This document shows positions 46,638 through 57,495 of a stretch of DNA of 64,000 nucleotides, piece by piece. The first letter of the stretch is position 1. Every line of letters begins with the position of its first letter. Origin of the DNA: Paratinospora sagittata (taxonomy: Eukaryota > Streptophyta > Magnoliopsida > Ranunculales > Menispermaceae). Location: the NCBI GenBank assembly GCA_035771175.1, contig JAYMFD010001095.1:519001-583000 (forward strand). Direction: 5' to 3'. Made by a program: the position numbers and the translations under genes. The notes beneath the pieces were generated by a model, which saw nothing but the letters and a program-made list of their open reading frames with translations, was not told the origin of the DNA and made no database searches.

Positions 46638-47951
46638 ATGGCTCCATCTCGAAAAATGAACACCAGGTCTGTGAGTGATCTCATAAGGGACACTGAACTT
46701 GCTGAGCAGACACAATCGACATCCGAATCTCAGCCAACGGAGCAGGAACATGCAAATTAAACAGTGAATGTTGACTCTGCTGGAACAGAAAACGTCCAAC
46801 CTACAACAGTTCCAACCCCTGGAATTGTTTTGGGACCAGAGCTGATGGCTGAATTTGTGAGGCAAGTCGTGGAACAGGTGACCAGACAGATGCCTCAACC
46901 TCAACTAAATCCAACAATTGTGGTGCAGAATGAACCAGGAGCTCGAAACATCAGGAGACCGAAAGAAAAGGAATGGGCCAATCAATTGAAAGACTTCCAA
47001 CGTATGCATCATTCGAAATTTGAAGGAAAACCAGATCTAAGGGAAGCTGACAAGTGGTTCCAGGAGGTTCAGGAACACTTGGAAGTTCTGGGAGTAACTG
47101 GTCCAAGAATGGTGGCAATTGCGGCTCACCAATTCATAGGTGAGGCCAAACATTGTTAGAGAATGGTTAACGAAAGCCCTACAGTGGACGTGAACACTAT
47201 GACCTGGGCGACTTTTGAAGAAATATTTTATGATAAATTCTTCCCCAAGGCGAACAGAAAAGAATTACAATATGAATTTGTGAGGCTGCTACAGAGAAAC
47301 ATGACAGTGGCAGAATATGAGGTGAAGTTTATCGAACTTTCCAGATTTGCTCGTGAACTGGTCACCAATGAACAGATGAAAGCTAGTAGATTTGCAGAAG
47401 GTCTCAAAATGGAGATTAGAAAGATGGTTGTTCCGATGAATCTGGAGACTTACAAAGAGGTAGTTGAACGAGCCCTGTTAGTAGAAAGAGAACTGAACCT
47501 ACAAGAAACAATACGGAACAGGAACAAAAGGCCGCAAGGACAGAATTCTGATTACCAGAGCAATCACAACAAGAGGCAGAATCTGAATAATTTAGGTGGC
47601 AATGGTAATATGTGGAACAGAAACACGTTCAACAATGGGAACCAGTGGAACAGGGGATAGAATCCCAACAACGGATCAGGAGGGTCTAGGCATAATGGTA
47701 GACAACTGATGCAACAAAATAATATTCGTGCACCCCAACAAAATAGAAATCAAGTAGTAGATACAAGACTTTGCTTCAAATGCAACCGACCGGGTCATCT
47801 GGCACGAAACTGCACTGCGCAAGGAGTTCGACAAAATTTTCGTCCGAGCAACTGGCAGAACAACAACAATGTACAAGGACGAAATCAAGCCAATCGTCCA
47901 AGTTATAATCAGAACCAAATCTAAAACCAAAACCAAGGCAGAGTCTTTGCA
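46638..47951 (+). pseudogene. Gag of element C with stops
   Basis: ATG 46638 opens MAPSRKMNTRS. A capsid-like core (MHHSKFEGKPDLREADKWFQ, TWATFEEIFYDKFFP) is followed by an N/Q-rich linker and a CCHC knuckle (CFKCNRPGHLARNC, about 47770-47811). Stops lie at 46758 (CAA to TAA relative to C'), 47157 (TAG, shared with C'), 47658 (CAG to TAG) and about 47922 (CAA to TAA). The shared stop predates the separation of the two copies; the others arose in this copy. Gag normally coats the RNA and assembles virus-like particles in the cytoplasm. Confidence 0.9.
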
Positions 47952-50900
47952 ATGACAGAAGGAAATCCTGAACAAGAAGTTGGTACAAACGAACTGGTGG
48001 AAGGTACATTCATTTTATTTCATGTTACAGTTAAAGTCTTGTTTGATTCTGGAGCATCAAGGTCTTTTATTTCTGAAAACTTAGCCAGGAAACTACAAAT
48101 TTCTACTGTACCTTTATCTGTCGTTATGAAGATTCCAACTCCAGTAGGAGTAAACGTCCCAACAACTGAAAAATGTAGTTGTGACCTTAGAATTAATGAT
48201 AAGCTGATTTCAGCTGAATTGATACTCTTACCCATTAATGATTATGATGTAATCTTGGGTATGGATTGGTTATCTGAATACCAAGCTCAGATCGATTGCC
48301 TTCGAAAGAAGATTACTTTGCGGTTACCTTCGGGAGAGTTGTTGAAAATCTATGGGGATAGAAACAAAATCCCGAGGAATATCATGTCCGCACTTCTCGA
48401 ATCTGTGAACCAAAAAGAGGAACTCAAAACCCTAACAGAAGTCGAGCCTCTAAAGACCTTGAGGAATTTAGAGGAGTACTTGGTGGTTAGAGACTTCCCT
48501 GAAGTGTTTCCCGAAGAATTACCAGGATTACCTCCTAAGCGGGAAGTAGAGTTCAAGATAGAATTGTACCCTGGAACAGCCCCCATAGCCATGTCACCCT
48601 ACAGAATGGCCCCTGGCGAACTAATCGAACTAAGGACCCAACTTGATGATCTTAGTGCGAAGGAATTTATCCAGCCGAGCCAATCACCCTGGGGAGCACC
48701 AGTATTGTTTGCTAAAAAGAAAGATGGGTCGATGAGACTGTGTATTGACTATAAAAAATTAAATCAAGTCACAGTCAAGAATAAGTACCCCCTTCCCAGA
48801 ATAGATGATTTGTTCGATCAACTGAAGGGAGCAACTTGTTTTTCCAAGATCGACCTAAGGTCCGGTTATCACCAACTTAGAATCAAAGAGTCAGATATAC
48901 CGAAGACAGCATTCAGGACTAGGTATAGACACTTTGAATTAAGAGTCATGCCATTTGGACTCACTAATGCACCAGCAGCATTTATGGATCTAATGAATAG
49001 GACGTTTAGGCCTCATCTAGACAAATTTGTAGTGGTATTTGTTGATGATATTTTGGTTTATTCGAAGACCAATGAGGAACATCAGGAACACCTTACAGTT
49101 GTTTTGGAAACATTGAGGCGAAATGAATTGTATGCCAAATTTAAAAAATGTGAATTTTGGATGAAGTCAGTCAAATTTTTGGGCCATGTAGTGTCATCAG
49201 AAGGGATATCCGTAGATCCAACAAAAGTTGAAGCAGTAATGAACTGGGAAAAGCCAAAGTCAGTGACAGAAATTAGAAGCTTTTTGGGACTAGCTGGTTA
49301 CTATAGAAGATTTATTCAAATTTTTTCGAGACTAGCTGAGCCTATGACAAAGCTAACAAGGAAGGATGCCAAATTTAATTGGGATGAGAAATGTGAGAAT
49401 TCCTTTCGGGATTGAAGAGACGATTAACCACAGCCCCAATATTGATCACTCCTGCAAGCGGAGTCGGTTATGTTATTTACACTGATGCTTCTAAGAATGG
49501 TCTTGGCGCTGTTCTAATGCAGGAAGGTAAAGTGGTTGCTTATGCTTCTAGGCAACTGAAGACTCATGAACAGAACTACCCGACTCATGATTTAGAATTG
49601 GCTGCTATTGTATTTTCCTTGAAGATATGGAGACACTATCTTTATGGAGAGAAATTTGATCTATACTCTGATCATAAGAGTTTGAAGTACATCTATACAC
49701 AAAAAGAGTTAAATTTGAGGAAAAGTAGATGGATGGAATTGCTGAATGATTATGATTTTCAGTTGCATTATCACCCAGGGAAAGCCAACGTCGTCGCAGA
49801 TGCTTTAAGTCGAAAATCGTATAAGAACGATGCAGAAAAAGCCCAGATGTACCAATTGATTGAAGATTATAATTTGGGCGTACAAAAAGGTAACAATCAG
49901 ATTTTCTTATATAATATGAGCTGCAAGCCAGACCTCCTACATCAAATCAAGGAAGGTCAAGCTCAGGATAGAAAACTGATAAAATGGGTGGCAGATGCAA
50001 CAGCCAATAATGGAAATGCAAATTTTAAAATCGATTCAGAAGGATTATTAAGGTTCAGAGATCGAATTTGTGTACCAAGAATTGAAGTGATTAAAAAGAC
50101 CTTATTTGATGAAGCACATCAGACTAAATACACTTTACATCCTGGTGGAGATAAGATGTACCAAAATTTGAAGAAAAACTACTAGTGGAAAGGTATGAAA
50201 AGAGATGTAGCCAAATATGTGTCTAAATGCCTTACATGTCAGCAAGTTAAGGCCAAACATAAAAGACCGTCTGGATTGTTACAACCTTTAGAAATCCCTG
50301 AATGGAAATGGGATAACATAGCAATGGATTTCGTCGGAGCTCTTCCTAGAAATCAGAAAGGTGAGGATAAGGTTTGGGTAATTGTGGATCGGCTTACTAA
50401 AGTGGCACACTTCTTACCTATTAAATCCACAGATACGATTAGTAAATTGGGTGAACTGTATGTGAAAGAGATTGTGAAGCTACACGGAGTACCCAAATCG
50501 ATAGTGTCCGATAGAGATTCCTTATTCACATCTCAGTTCTAGCAGAGCTTACAGCGGGAATTGGGAACCAAATTAACCATGAGCACCGCCTATCATCCTC
50601 AGACAGATGGTCAATCCGAAAGGGTTATTCAGATCTTAGAACATATGTTGAGAGCTTGTGTACTAGATTTCAAGGGAAATTGGAGTAAATACTTACACCT
50701 AGCAGAGTTTGCTTATAACAATAGTTACCAGGCAAGTATACAAATGGCTCCATATGAAGCTCTATATGGGCGACCATGTAGGTCACCACTATGTTGGGCC
50801 GAATGGAAAGATAAGGTACTTACAGGACCTGAAATGATAATGGAAATGAACGAAAAAGTGAAGTTGATCCAGAAAAGGCTAGTTACTGCACAGAGCAGAC

Positions 50901-51374
50901 AAAAAAGCTACGCAGATAAGAGGCGCCGACCTCTAGAGTTCCAAAAAGGAGATAAGGTATTTCTGAGAATAAGCCCTCAAAAAGGCATCATGAGGTTTGG
51001 TAAGAAAGGGAAGTTATCGCCGCGATTCATCGGTCCGTTCAAGATAAGTGATCGAATTGGTGAGAATGCTTACAAACTAGAGTTACCAACTAGTTTATCT
51101 GCCATTCACAACGTATTCCATGTATCAATGTTGCGAAAATATGAACCAGACCCTTCCCACACCATCGATTGGAAAGACGTAAAAGTACAAGCTGATGCCA
51201 CCTATGAAGAAGGACACTTACAGATCCTAGATTGAAAAGTTCATAGCTTGAGGAACAAAGACATTCCATTAGTTAAAAGTATTGTGGAAGCATCATGGAG
51301 TTGAAGAAGCCACTTGGGAACCTGAAAGTGAAATGAAGGCCAAATACGCCGACTTATTCCAAAGAACACTCTAG
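47952..51374 (+). pseudogene. Pol of element C (PR-RT-RNase H-IN-chromodomain), several lesions
   Basis: Protease FDSGASRSF (DSG intact, near 48046), [15 protein letters not shown] and FVDDILVYS (about 49035), RNase H YTDAS (about 49480), integrase zinc finger HPGG..C.TC (about 50140-50240) and catalytic core ([24 protein letters not shown]). A GPY/F module (KLSPRFIGPF, about 51010) and chromodomain tail (EEATWEPES, about 51305-51333) complete it, with a stop at 51372. Lesions are a frameshift near 49411, TAG at 50183 and 50540 (both expected Trp), TGA at 51233 (expected Arg), and a one-base insertion near 51280 putting the chromodomain out of frame. All domains survive in order, so decay is recent. 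Confidence 0.92.
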
Positions 51375-52688
51375 GTTTCGGGATACAACTGGTCAACAGT
51401 GGAAAAAGTTAAACATCATCAAGTAAGTAAGCTTATACTTTAATTTCGGGACGAAATTTCTTTTCAGGCGGGAAGAATGTAATACCCAGAGAAAATTGAA
51501 TATGCACACCTTCTTAATCCAAAAATTCCCAGAGAAAGAAGTAATAACATATGCAAAGATCTCAGTTTCCATATCTTAACATCTCCACATGAAAGAAACG
51601 AAATTCAAAAAAATATATATATATATATAGTCGAAATTCATCAACTGGAAAATAAAATTACACCAAAACACGCAAAGCATCAAAATCAATAAAGGAAGAC
51701 AAATAACATAATTCAAGAGCAAAATATTGCACAAATAAAACGATTTCCAGATAAACAGTGTAATACCCAGAGAAAAAAAAAGGATTTCAAACAAGATCCG
51801 GAAATCTCGCCGAGATCTCGCCGAGATCTAGCCGACATGTCGCCTGGAACCTCGCCGAGATCTCGCCCGAAATCTTTCGCTCTCGCTCTCTCTAAAACCA
51901 AACGCGCGACTCTCTTCCTCTCGAAACCCTCTTCTCTTCTCTCTTCCTTTCTTCCAGCGTACACCGCCACCGCCGCTCGCTTTCTTCTCTTCTCTTCCCA
52001 TCTCGCCGCTGCAACCTCCGCCATTCGCCGCTAATCTCGCCGCCGGCCTCTCCTCCGCCACTGATCTTGCCGCTCTCTTTCTCTCTCTTCTCTTCTCCGA
52101 TCTCTCGCCTCGCCTCGCCTCCGATCTCTCTCCTCTGATCTCTCGCTCCCGATCTCTCGAACTTCCGATCTTTCGCTCTCGATCTGAATCTCTCTTCTCT
52201 ATCTTTCTTTTCTCATTTCTATTCATTCTCTCTATTTCCTCTGTTTTCCCACGCCACCAACACCACACTGATAACGCCTCATGCCTCATTTCTTCTTCAC
52301 TCATTATTCCATTTTTATGTATTTTTTTTTATAAAAACGTCCAATACCACATCACTTAACATTATATATTATATTCTTCTTCACTTCATATCACTTCATT
52401 TTAATATTATATATATATTATATTCTTCTTTCACTTCATATCACTTCATTTTAATAGTATATATTATATCCTTCTTCACTTCATTATTCTATTTTAATAT
52501 ATATATATATATATATATATTTATAAACGTCCAATATCACATATCACTTCATTTTAATATTATATATTATATTATATATTATATTATATATTACACTTCT
52601 CAAACCCACCACACATTATATTATATTATATCATATTAACACATATTATATATTATATTATATATCACACTTTTTAAAACCACTACAC

Positions 52689-52689
<1 letters not shown>

Positions 52690-52755
<66 letters not shown>
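52690..52755. repeat. (TA)n microsatellite, ~66 bp
   Basis: About 33 TA units, against about 20 bp at the same place in the 5' LTR (44120-44138). Confidence 0.95.
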
Positions 52756-52757
<2 letters not shown>

Positions 52758-53198
52758 TACATACAATATCACACATACAAGTGTATTTTATTATGTTATT
52801 ATTTTTAAGCAACCAAAATGTTGTATAATACATTTATGTGTATCATGCATTTTTAACCAAGTGTTATTATTTTTTTAAAGCAATCAAAATGTTATATAAT
52901 ATATTTATATATATATATATCATACATACAATACGTTATTATTATTTTTTTTTAACCATTGCAACTCAATTATTTATTTTTAGCAATCAAGATATTATAT
53001 AATATATTTATATGTATCATACATTTTTTTTACCAAGTGTTATTATTTTTTTTAGCAACCAAAATGTTATGTAATATATTTATATATATATATCACATAT
53101 TGTCTTATATTATGTTATACCATACACATCATTATATCATATCACAAAGCACTATAATATGTTATTATATATATATATACTTAGTTTAAACATCAAAC

Positions 53199-53201
<3 letters not shown>

Positions 53202-53244
<43 letters not shown>
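53202..53244. repeat. (TA)n microsatellite, ~43 bp
   Basis: About 21 TA units, against about 12 bp at 44577-44588 in the 5' LTR. Confidence 0.93.
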
Positions 53245-53246
<2 letters not shown>

Positions 53247-54547
53247 ACACTCATAATCGAGTAATTATATTAACAAACGTAATATACGTGTACAGGTTGA
53301 TTACCACGCGCGACGAGGAATTTAAGTAATTTGGAATTTAGCGATTCAGGTGGGGATGATTCTAGGCCTTCATAACATTTTATTTGATATATAGATAGCA
53401 ATGTTAAATTAATTAGGTCCATAGTATTATTAGATTGCTTATAAATGTCTATTGTACATGATTATATGTATGCACTGTTGTGATTGTTTAACCATAATGA
53501 TATGTGTGTTAACATGATTTTTATTCTGATCAAATGATAATTGGATGCATGAAATTCATGTGGTAGTTGAATTCATTTATAAATTATAATGCCTGATAAT
53601 GAAATGTATGATTTGGAATATTGGCATAGTGAATGTGTGAACACTATTATAATTGATTTTGTAACATGATACCATGTGTAGTGGAGTTGAATATATTTTA
53701 TGAATGCACTTAATATCGTGCTCATACCGGACGTATGACGTGACATCACTAAAGAATACGATTAAGATAAGAATCACCATATGGGGCAGTTATTCTAAGG
53801 AATATCGCCAATGTTCCAATTTTTTTTTGGGCTGTGCCACCCTGAGTTTGATTTTCTAACGGTACGTGATTTGGAACGTGATGAAATTATCGACTCAAAC
53901 AATCTAATGTTGCAACGATTAATGTGTGAAACTTGTTTGTAATGTTCTTGTGTATGTATCACAATAAAATATTGTGAATTGTTTAGATGACCCACTGGGC
54001 TTTCAAGCTCACCCCTATTTTTTTTTTGCAAGTACTTAAGAGAATAAAATTGCGAGTCGTGACATAGTTCAGAGTAGTAGGGGTGGGTTAATTAATTAGT
54101 ATTATGAGACTGAATATTTTTATTTAATTTTTAAGGGTTTATTATTTAAACGAATTGTATTGATAATTGAAATTCAATGAATATTATTACGGTCAGTAAA
54201 GACCCTGTGATTTATTTCACGTGTGAATGCCTTGGAATAGAATTCATTAATTCTATTGGATGATTGTATTTTAATGTTGTGTCCATAATGGATGGACAAG
54301 GGCAAGTACCCTCATGAAGATAAAGATTGTATGAAGAATTAAAGGTATTCGTTTATCTTAACCAGTAAGTTGGTTGGAAGAATATAAACTCATAGTTTTG
54401 TAAATTTTATTATTTATAAAATGGTTATGGGTTAAGATAGACGGATACGAGTAACGTCTCGATTTTCGGTGATATATTTTTTTTATATAAAATCAAAATA
54501 TTCATTATTTCACTTGAAAATCAAGTTTTGAAAATCGGGGTGTTACA

Positions 54548-55029
54548 AAAAAAGAAAAAAAACTTAAGTCAAATTTGGCAAACTATAAGGCAAAAAAAAA
54601 GTTGAAAATTCAAAGATCCATAACATGTAAGAAGAATAAGATGCTAGAGTTTTGGAGAGCAACCTACGGTGGTAGAATGAGCATTCAATTGGAGAGCAAG
54701 AGCGGCATTGCAAGTGAAGGAATGAGTGAGGAGATGAAGAAGGCTCTGAGAGCGGCATTTGAAGTGAACCAGAGCCAGAGCTTGGATGTGTTGTTGTTCG
54801 CGTGCCCTAACCCTAGAGGTCTCCTGAAACCAACCCTAAGCATCTTACTTGTTTTTTTTTTCACCTCTCATGTGTCACTGATATTACGATTGAAGAAGAT
54901 TGAGGGCTTCGAAAACCTGGAAAGGATGAGAATGGGGTGAAATGGCAAGAAATTAGTGCAATAAGACGAAAAAGGGAAAGTATTGTAGATGGATCGTGCG
55001 GGTGCTTTAAGAAAAACAAAGAAAAAAGC
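54548..55029. other. CACTA interior, right part
   Basis: A less AT-rich patch (54650-54830) holds a plus-strand frame (54575-54940, including SEEMKKALRAAFEVNQSQS) with no recognised domain. It could be part of a transposase gene or a captured host fragment. No evidence that it is expressed. Confidence 0.4.
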
Positions 55030-55279
55030 AAGACGTTTTTCAAAAACGTCGTGCTACAAGTATATCTCAACGTTTTTAAAACGTCATAGTATTTCTTGAC
55101 ATTTCAAAAAGGTCCTCGAAATGTTTAACTAGAACGTTTACATCTTAAGTGTCCTCTTTAAATTTGTTTTTACCCTTTAGATGACGTTTTTTCTCAAAAC
55201 GTTGCAAAAAATGAATTTTTAGGACGTTTCTTGACAAACGTCGTCGTGTTGATGTTGTAATATCACTTTTCTTGTAGTG
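55030..55279 (+). repeat. Right CACTA terminus and subterminal repeats
   Basis: Units such as agacgtttttcaaaaacgtc (55032), aacgtttttaaaacgtcata and ggacgtttcttgacaaacgt precede the terminal ttcttgtagtg. They mirror the units of the left end, as expected for one element. Confidence 0.88.
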
Positions 55280-55806
55280 AACCACTTGTCATTATTGATA
55301 TTACTATGCAACACATGCAACAGTTCTAATGTTAATTATCCGGGTAGATTTGAGGAATATAGGATTATATGATAAAGAAATACTTTTACAAATCAAAAAT
55401 CATGTCCAAAATCGTGCTCATGTGTATTGATATGGTGTATGGTGAGTGGAGGGTGTTTCTTTTTTCTTTTCTTTTTTTCTGTGGTGTATCACCACATTAG
55501 CTTAATTGAGTATAGATTTAGATACATATCTTGAGTTGTTTTAGCACTCTTCTATATGATATTACTTGGCTAAGAAAACTAGACCTACTTTAAAATAAAA
55601 AAGCTAACTTCATTAGCCTGACAACTAGTGATCTCTTTATTTATTTATTTATTTATTTTTATTTCGTTTGTTAATCAGATCTTAATAGAAAAGAGAGAAG
55701 AGGAAAGTGCAAGGTGCACAGTAGATGGGATAAGGTAAATTAGGTATATGTTTATAAAGCTTGGAATATTTCTCTAAGAGGAGCCAAAATAATTGTCAAT
55801 AATTAT
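55280..55806. other. Former EP1-ii downstream flank, paralogous to 59230-59440
   Basis: From about 55620, blocks such as agtgatctctttatttattt, gagaagaggaaagtgcaag and tatgtttataaa.c.t align with the flank of EP1-iii (59228-59440). This shows that the EP1 genes were duplicated with their downstream sequence. No gene. Confidence 0.65.
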
Positions 55807-56498
55807 TAGGGTGTGCAAACCTCTGTTCGATTCGATTTTTGGTAAAAACCAAAATCGAGTCGAACTAATACTCAAACCAAATCGAATTGAACCGAATTTG
55901 TTCGGTTTGATTCGGTTTGGGTTGATTGGGTTAGTTACGTCAATTTTACAGTTATAAATCTTATACTTAGCATTATTTTACCTTTTCAAAACACATTCAA
56001 TCCTTTGAAAAATATGATAAATAGTTTCATTATTACAATTAAAACACAAAATACATTATTACATTCAATAATAGGAATACGAAGAGAGATTGACATGGAA
56101 AATTTCTACATGTTTTCCATTCAAAGTCTTTCTTAAGGAAATTTTTTTATGTACCTGTACATCTAATTTCAAATATCTAATAGTTAAACAAAGAAAAATT
56201 AAAAACAAGTTCAAAGGATATTTTAATCATGTTTCTGCATATTTAAAGCCTAGGGTTATAGGAGAAATGACTGTATTACCTTCAAGTTCAGTTCGGGTTA
56301 AATTCAGTTTTTCAATGTCTAAACTGAAAACCGAACTGAACCGATCTGTTTTTTCATTCCTTAAACCGAAAACCAAACCGAACTTTACAAAAACCTAACC
56401 AAACCGAACCAATCACATCAATTTGGTTCAGTTTTTCGATTTGGTCGGTCTCGTTGAACACGCCTAGTAAGTATAAAAGTAATTAAGCAACACGCCTA
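55807..56498 (+). mobile_element. hAT-like MITE (non-autonomous), ~0.7 kb
   Basis: Left end tagggtgtgcaaac; right end ..cacgccta (complement taggcgtg), so the terminal inverted repeat is imperfect. The interior is AT-rich with ccgaaccgaa/ttcggtttgg motifs near both ends. Flanks ataattat (55799) and gtaattat (56499) form an ~8-bp TSD. The paralogous site at 59432 reads ctaattataaaag with no insert. A 32-bp direct repeat at 56459/56491 duplicates the right tip. No transposase is encoded; a plus-strand frame at 56090-56398 lies in this filler and has no recognised domain. Confidence 0.75.
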
Positions 56499-57331
56499 GT
56501 AATTATAAAAGTAATTAAGCTAAACTTACGAGGAGACATCTCTTATACTCTCGTTATGTAATAGGAAAACAACCAATTTTATTCCGTTTTCAATATCCAC
56601 ACAAATTAGAAAATGAATAATATATAAAGTATTTTGTCTACCAATTAATGTAGAGTTGGATTACTAAAAAACTATATGAGCGCTAGGCCCTGTGGGGCTC
56701 GAGAGGCCCAATCAATAGAGATCTCATAAAGAGCCCACAATAAGCAGCGAGCTGCGAGTATCCGGCCACCTACGACTCAAACCGCTCTTAATTTTTATTT
56801 TTATTTTGTTTTAAGTGATGATTGACTTACACTATAGTGATGTCATAGGCATGGACGATGGTCTTTGAAAGAGCACATAGAAACTGAGCTCAGTAAAAGA
56901 AGATCTTTGTACCCTACGAGTTTCTATTTCAATCTACGTACTAAATCTTCTCACTCTACCCACTTGCTTTGTTTCGTCTTAAGAAATTATTTGGTTAAAA
57001 TAGAAGAGTACTTATCTCATATATAAGAAAAAAAATTAAACCAATATACTTTTTCAGTTGGCCATTGACTGCCCCACTATATACATATATTAAGAGTATG
57101 ATAGTATCATCTAATTTACGTACACATGGCAAGCATCATGCATGGATACACATTAGCTCCTTGATGAGCTAACTATCTAATTAATGCATATATAATATCC
57201 AACCCACCTATATATATATATATATGAAACAAGGGGTCGTCCAAGGGGACACCAGGAGCAAGACCATTGTTGATAAAACAATGTAGGCACAAGAACACAG
57301 AATCAATACAATTACACATGTAGGCTTTTAA
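56499..57331. other. Spacer between MITE and EP1-iii promoter
   Basis: The first ~90 bp continue the EP1 downstream flank (aattaagctaaac, gaggagacatctcttatactctc; compare 59445-59500). The rest is AT-rich with a GC-richer patch at 56680-56800. No gene seen. Confidence 0.6.
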
Positions 57332-57431
57332 GACTGGTCAAAGTAAAACAACTGCTGGCGCCTTCAATCCTCTATAGACCGGTCAACGTAAAACAATACT
57401 TCGGGCCTTCGGCGTCTAGTTCAATCCTCTT
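57332..57431 (+). promoter_or_regulatory. Duplicated promoter segment with two W-box cores, EP1-iii
   Basis: gac.ggtcaa.gtaaaacaa occurs twice, 45 bp apart, each with GGTCAA (57336-57341 and 57381-57386), the complement of TTGACC. Each is followed by a 'tcaatcctct.tata' segment, so the second copy runs into the TATA box. WRKY-type regulation is inferred. Confidence 0.5.
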
Positions 57432-57438
57432 TATAAAT
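57432..57438 (+). promoter_or_regulatory. TATA box of EP1-iii
   Basis: TATAAAT, 57 bp before the ATG at 57496. It rules out starts upstream of about 57465. Confidence 0.8.
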
Positions 57439-57495
57439 GAGTGAGTGATCTCTCTTCCCTCCCACGCACAGCATAACAACTTCAAGACTCCACTA

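Larger units (their letters stand above)
42967..54547 (+). mobile_element. Element C: complete Tekay-type chromovirus with mutated gag-pol
   Basis: 5' LTR 42967-45891, tRNA-Met primer site, gag-pol 46638-51374, purine tract aggcgggaagaa (51466-51477), 3' LTR 51478-54547. The TSD AAAAA lies on both sides (42962-42966, 54548-54552), in a poly-A rich target inside the CACTA. The LTRs are very similar apart from TA-repeat length and one CG-rich repeat. Coding sequence is nearly full length with several stops and two frameshifts, so it is no longer autonomous. Confidence 0.93.
51478..54547 (+). repeat. 3' LTR of element C
   Basis: 3070 bp, same ends and internal second start (51759) as the 5' LTR. 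It is longer mainly because TA repeats at 52690-52755 and 53202-53244 have expanded, while the CG-rich minisatellite is shorter. LTR motif at 53993-54015. Confidence 0.92.
36237..55279 (+). mobile_element. CACTA (En/Spm-type) DNA transposon containing nested LTR elements
   Basis: The left end CACTACAAGAGAA (36237) and right end ttcttgtagtg (55269-55279) form the terminal inverted repeat CACTACAAGA. A 3-bp TSD AAC flanks it (36234-36236, 55280-55282). Both subterminal zones hold many short GACGTTTT..AAACGTC units typical of CACTA elements. About 5 kb remains once the solo LTR D and retrotransposon C are subtracted. No TNP2/TnpA-like transposase was recognised in that remainder, so it is probably non-autonomous. 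Strand is arbitrary. Confidence 0.92.

Noticed and set aside
54575..54940. 121-residue frame in the CACTA right interior as a possible gene
   Set aside because: No recognised domain, no intron signals checked, and it starts in poly-A junk; mentioned only as part of the interior.
57445..57495. Upstream extension of EP1-iii (17 more residues)
   Set aside because: The codon at 57445 is GTG and lies only a few bases after the TATA box, upstream of the likely transcription start; ATG 57496 opens the signal peptide.
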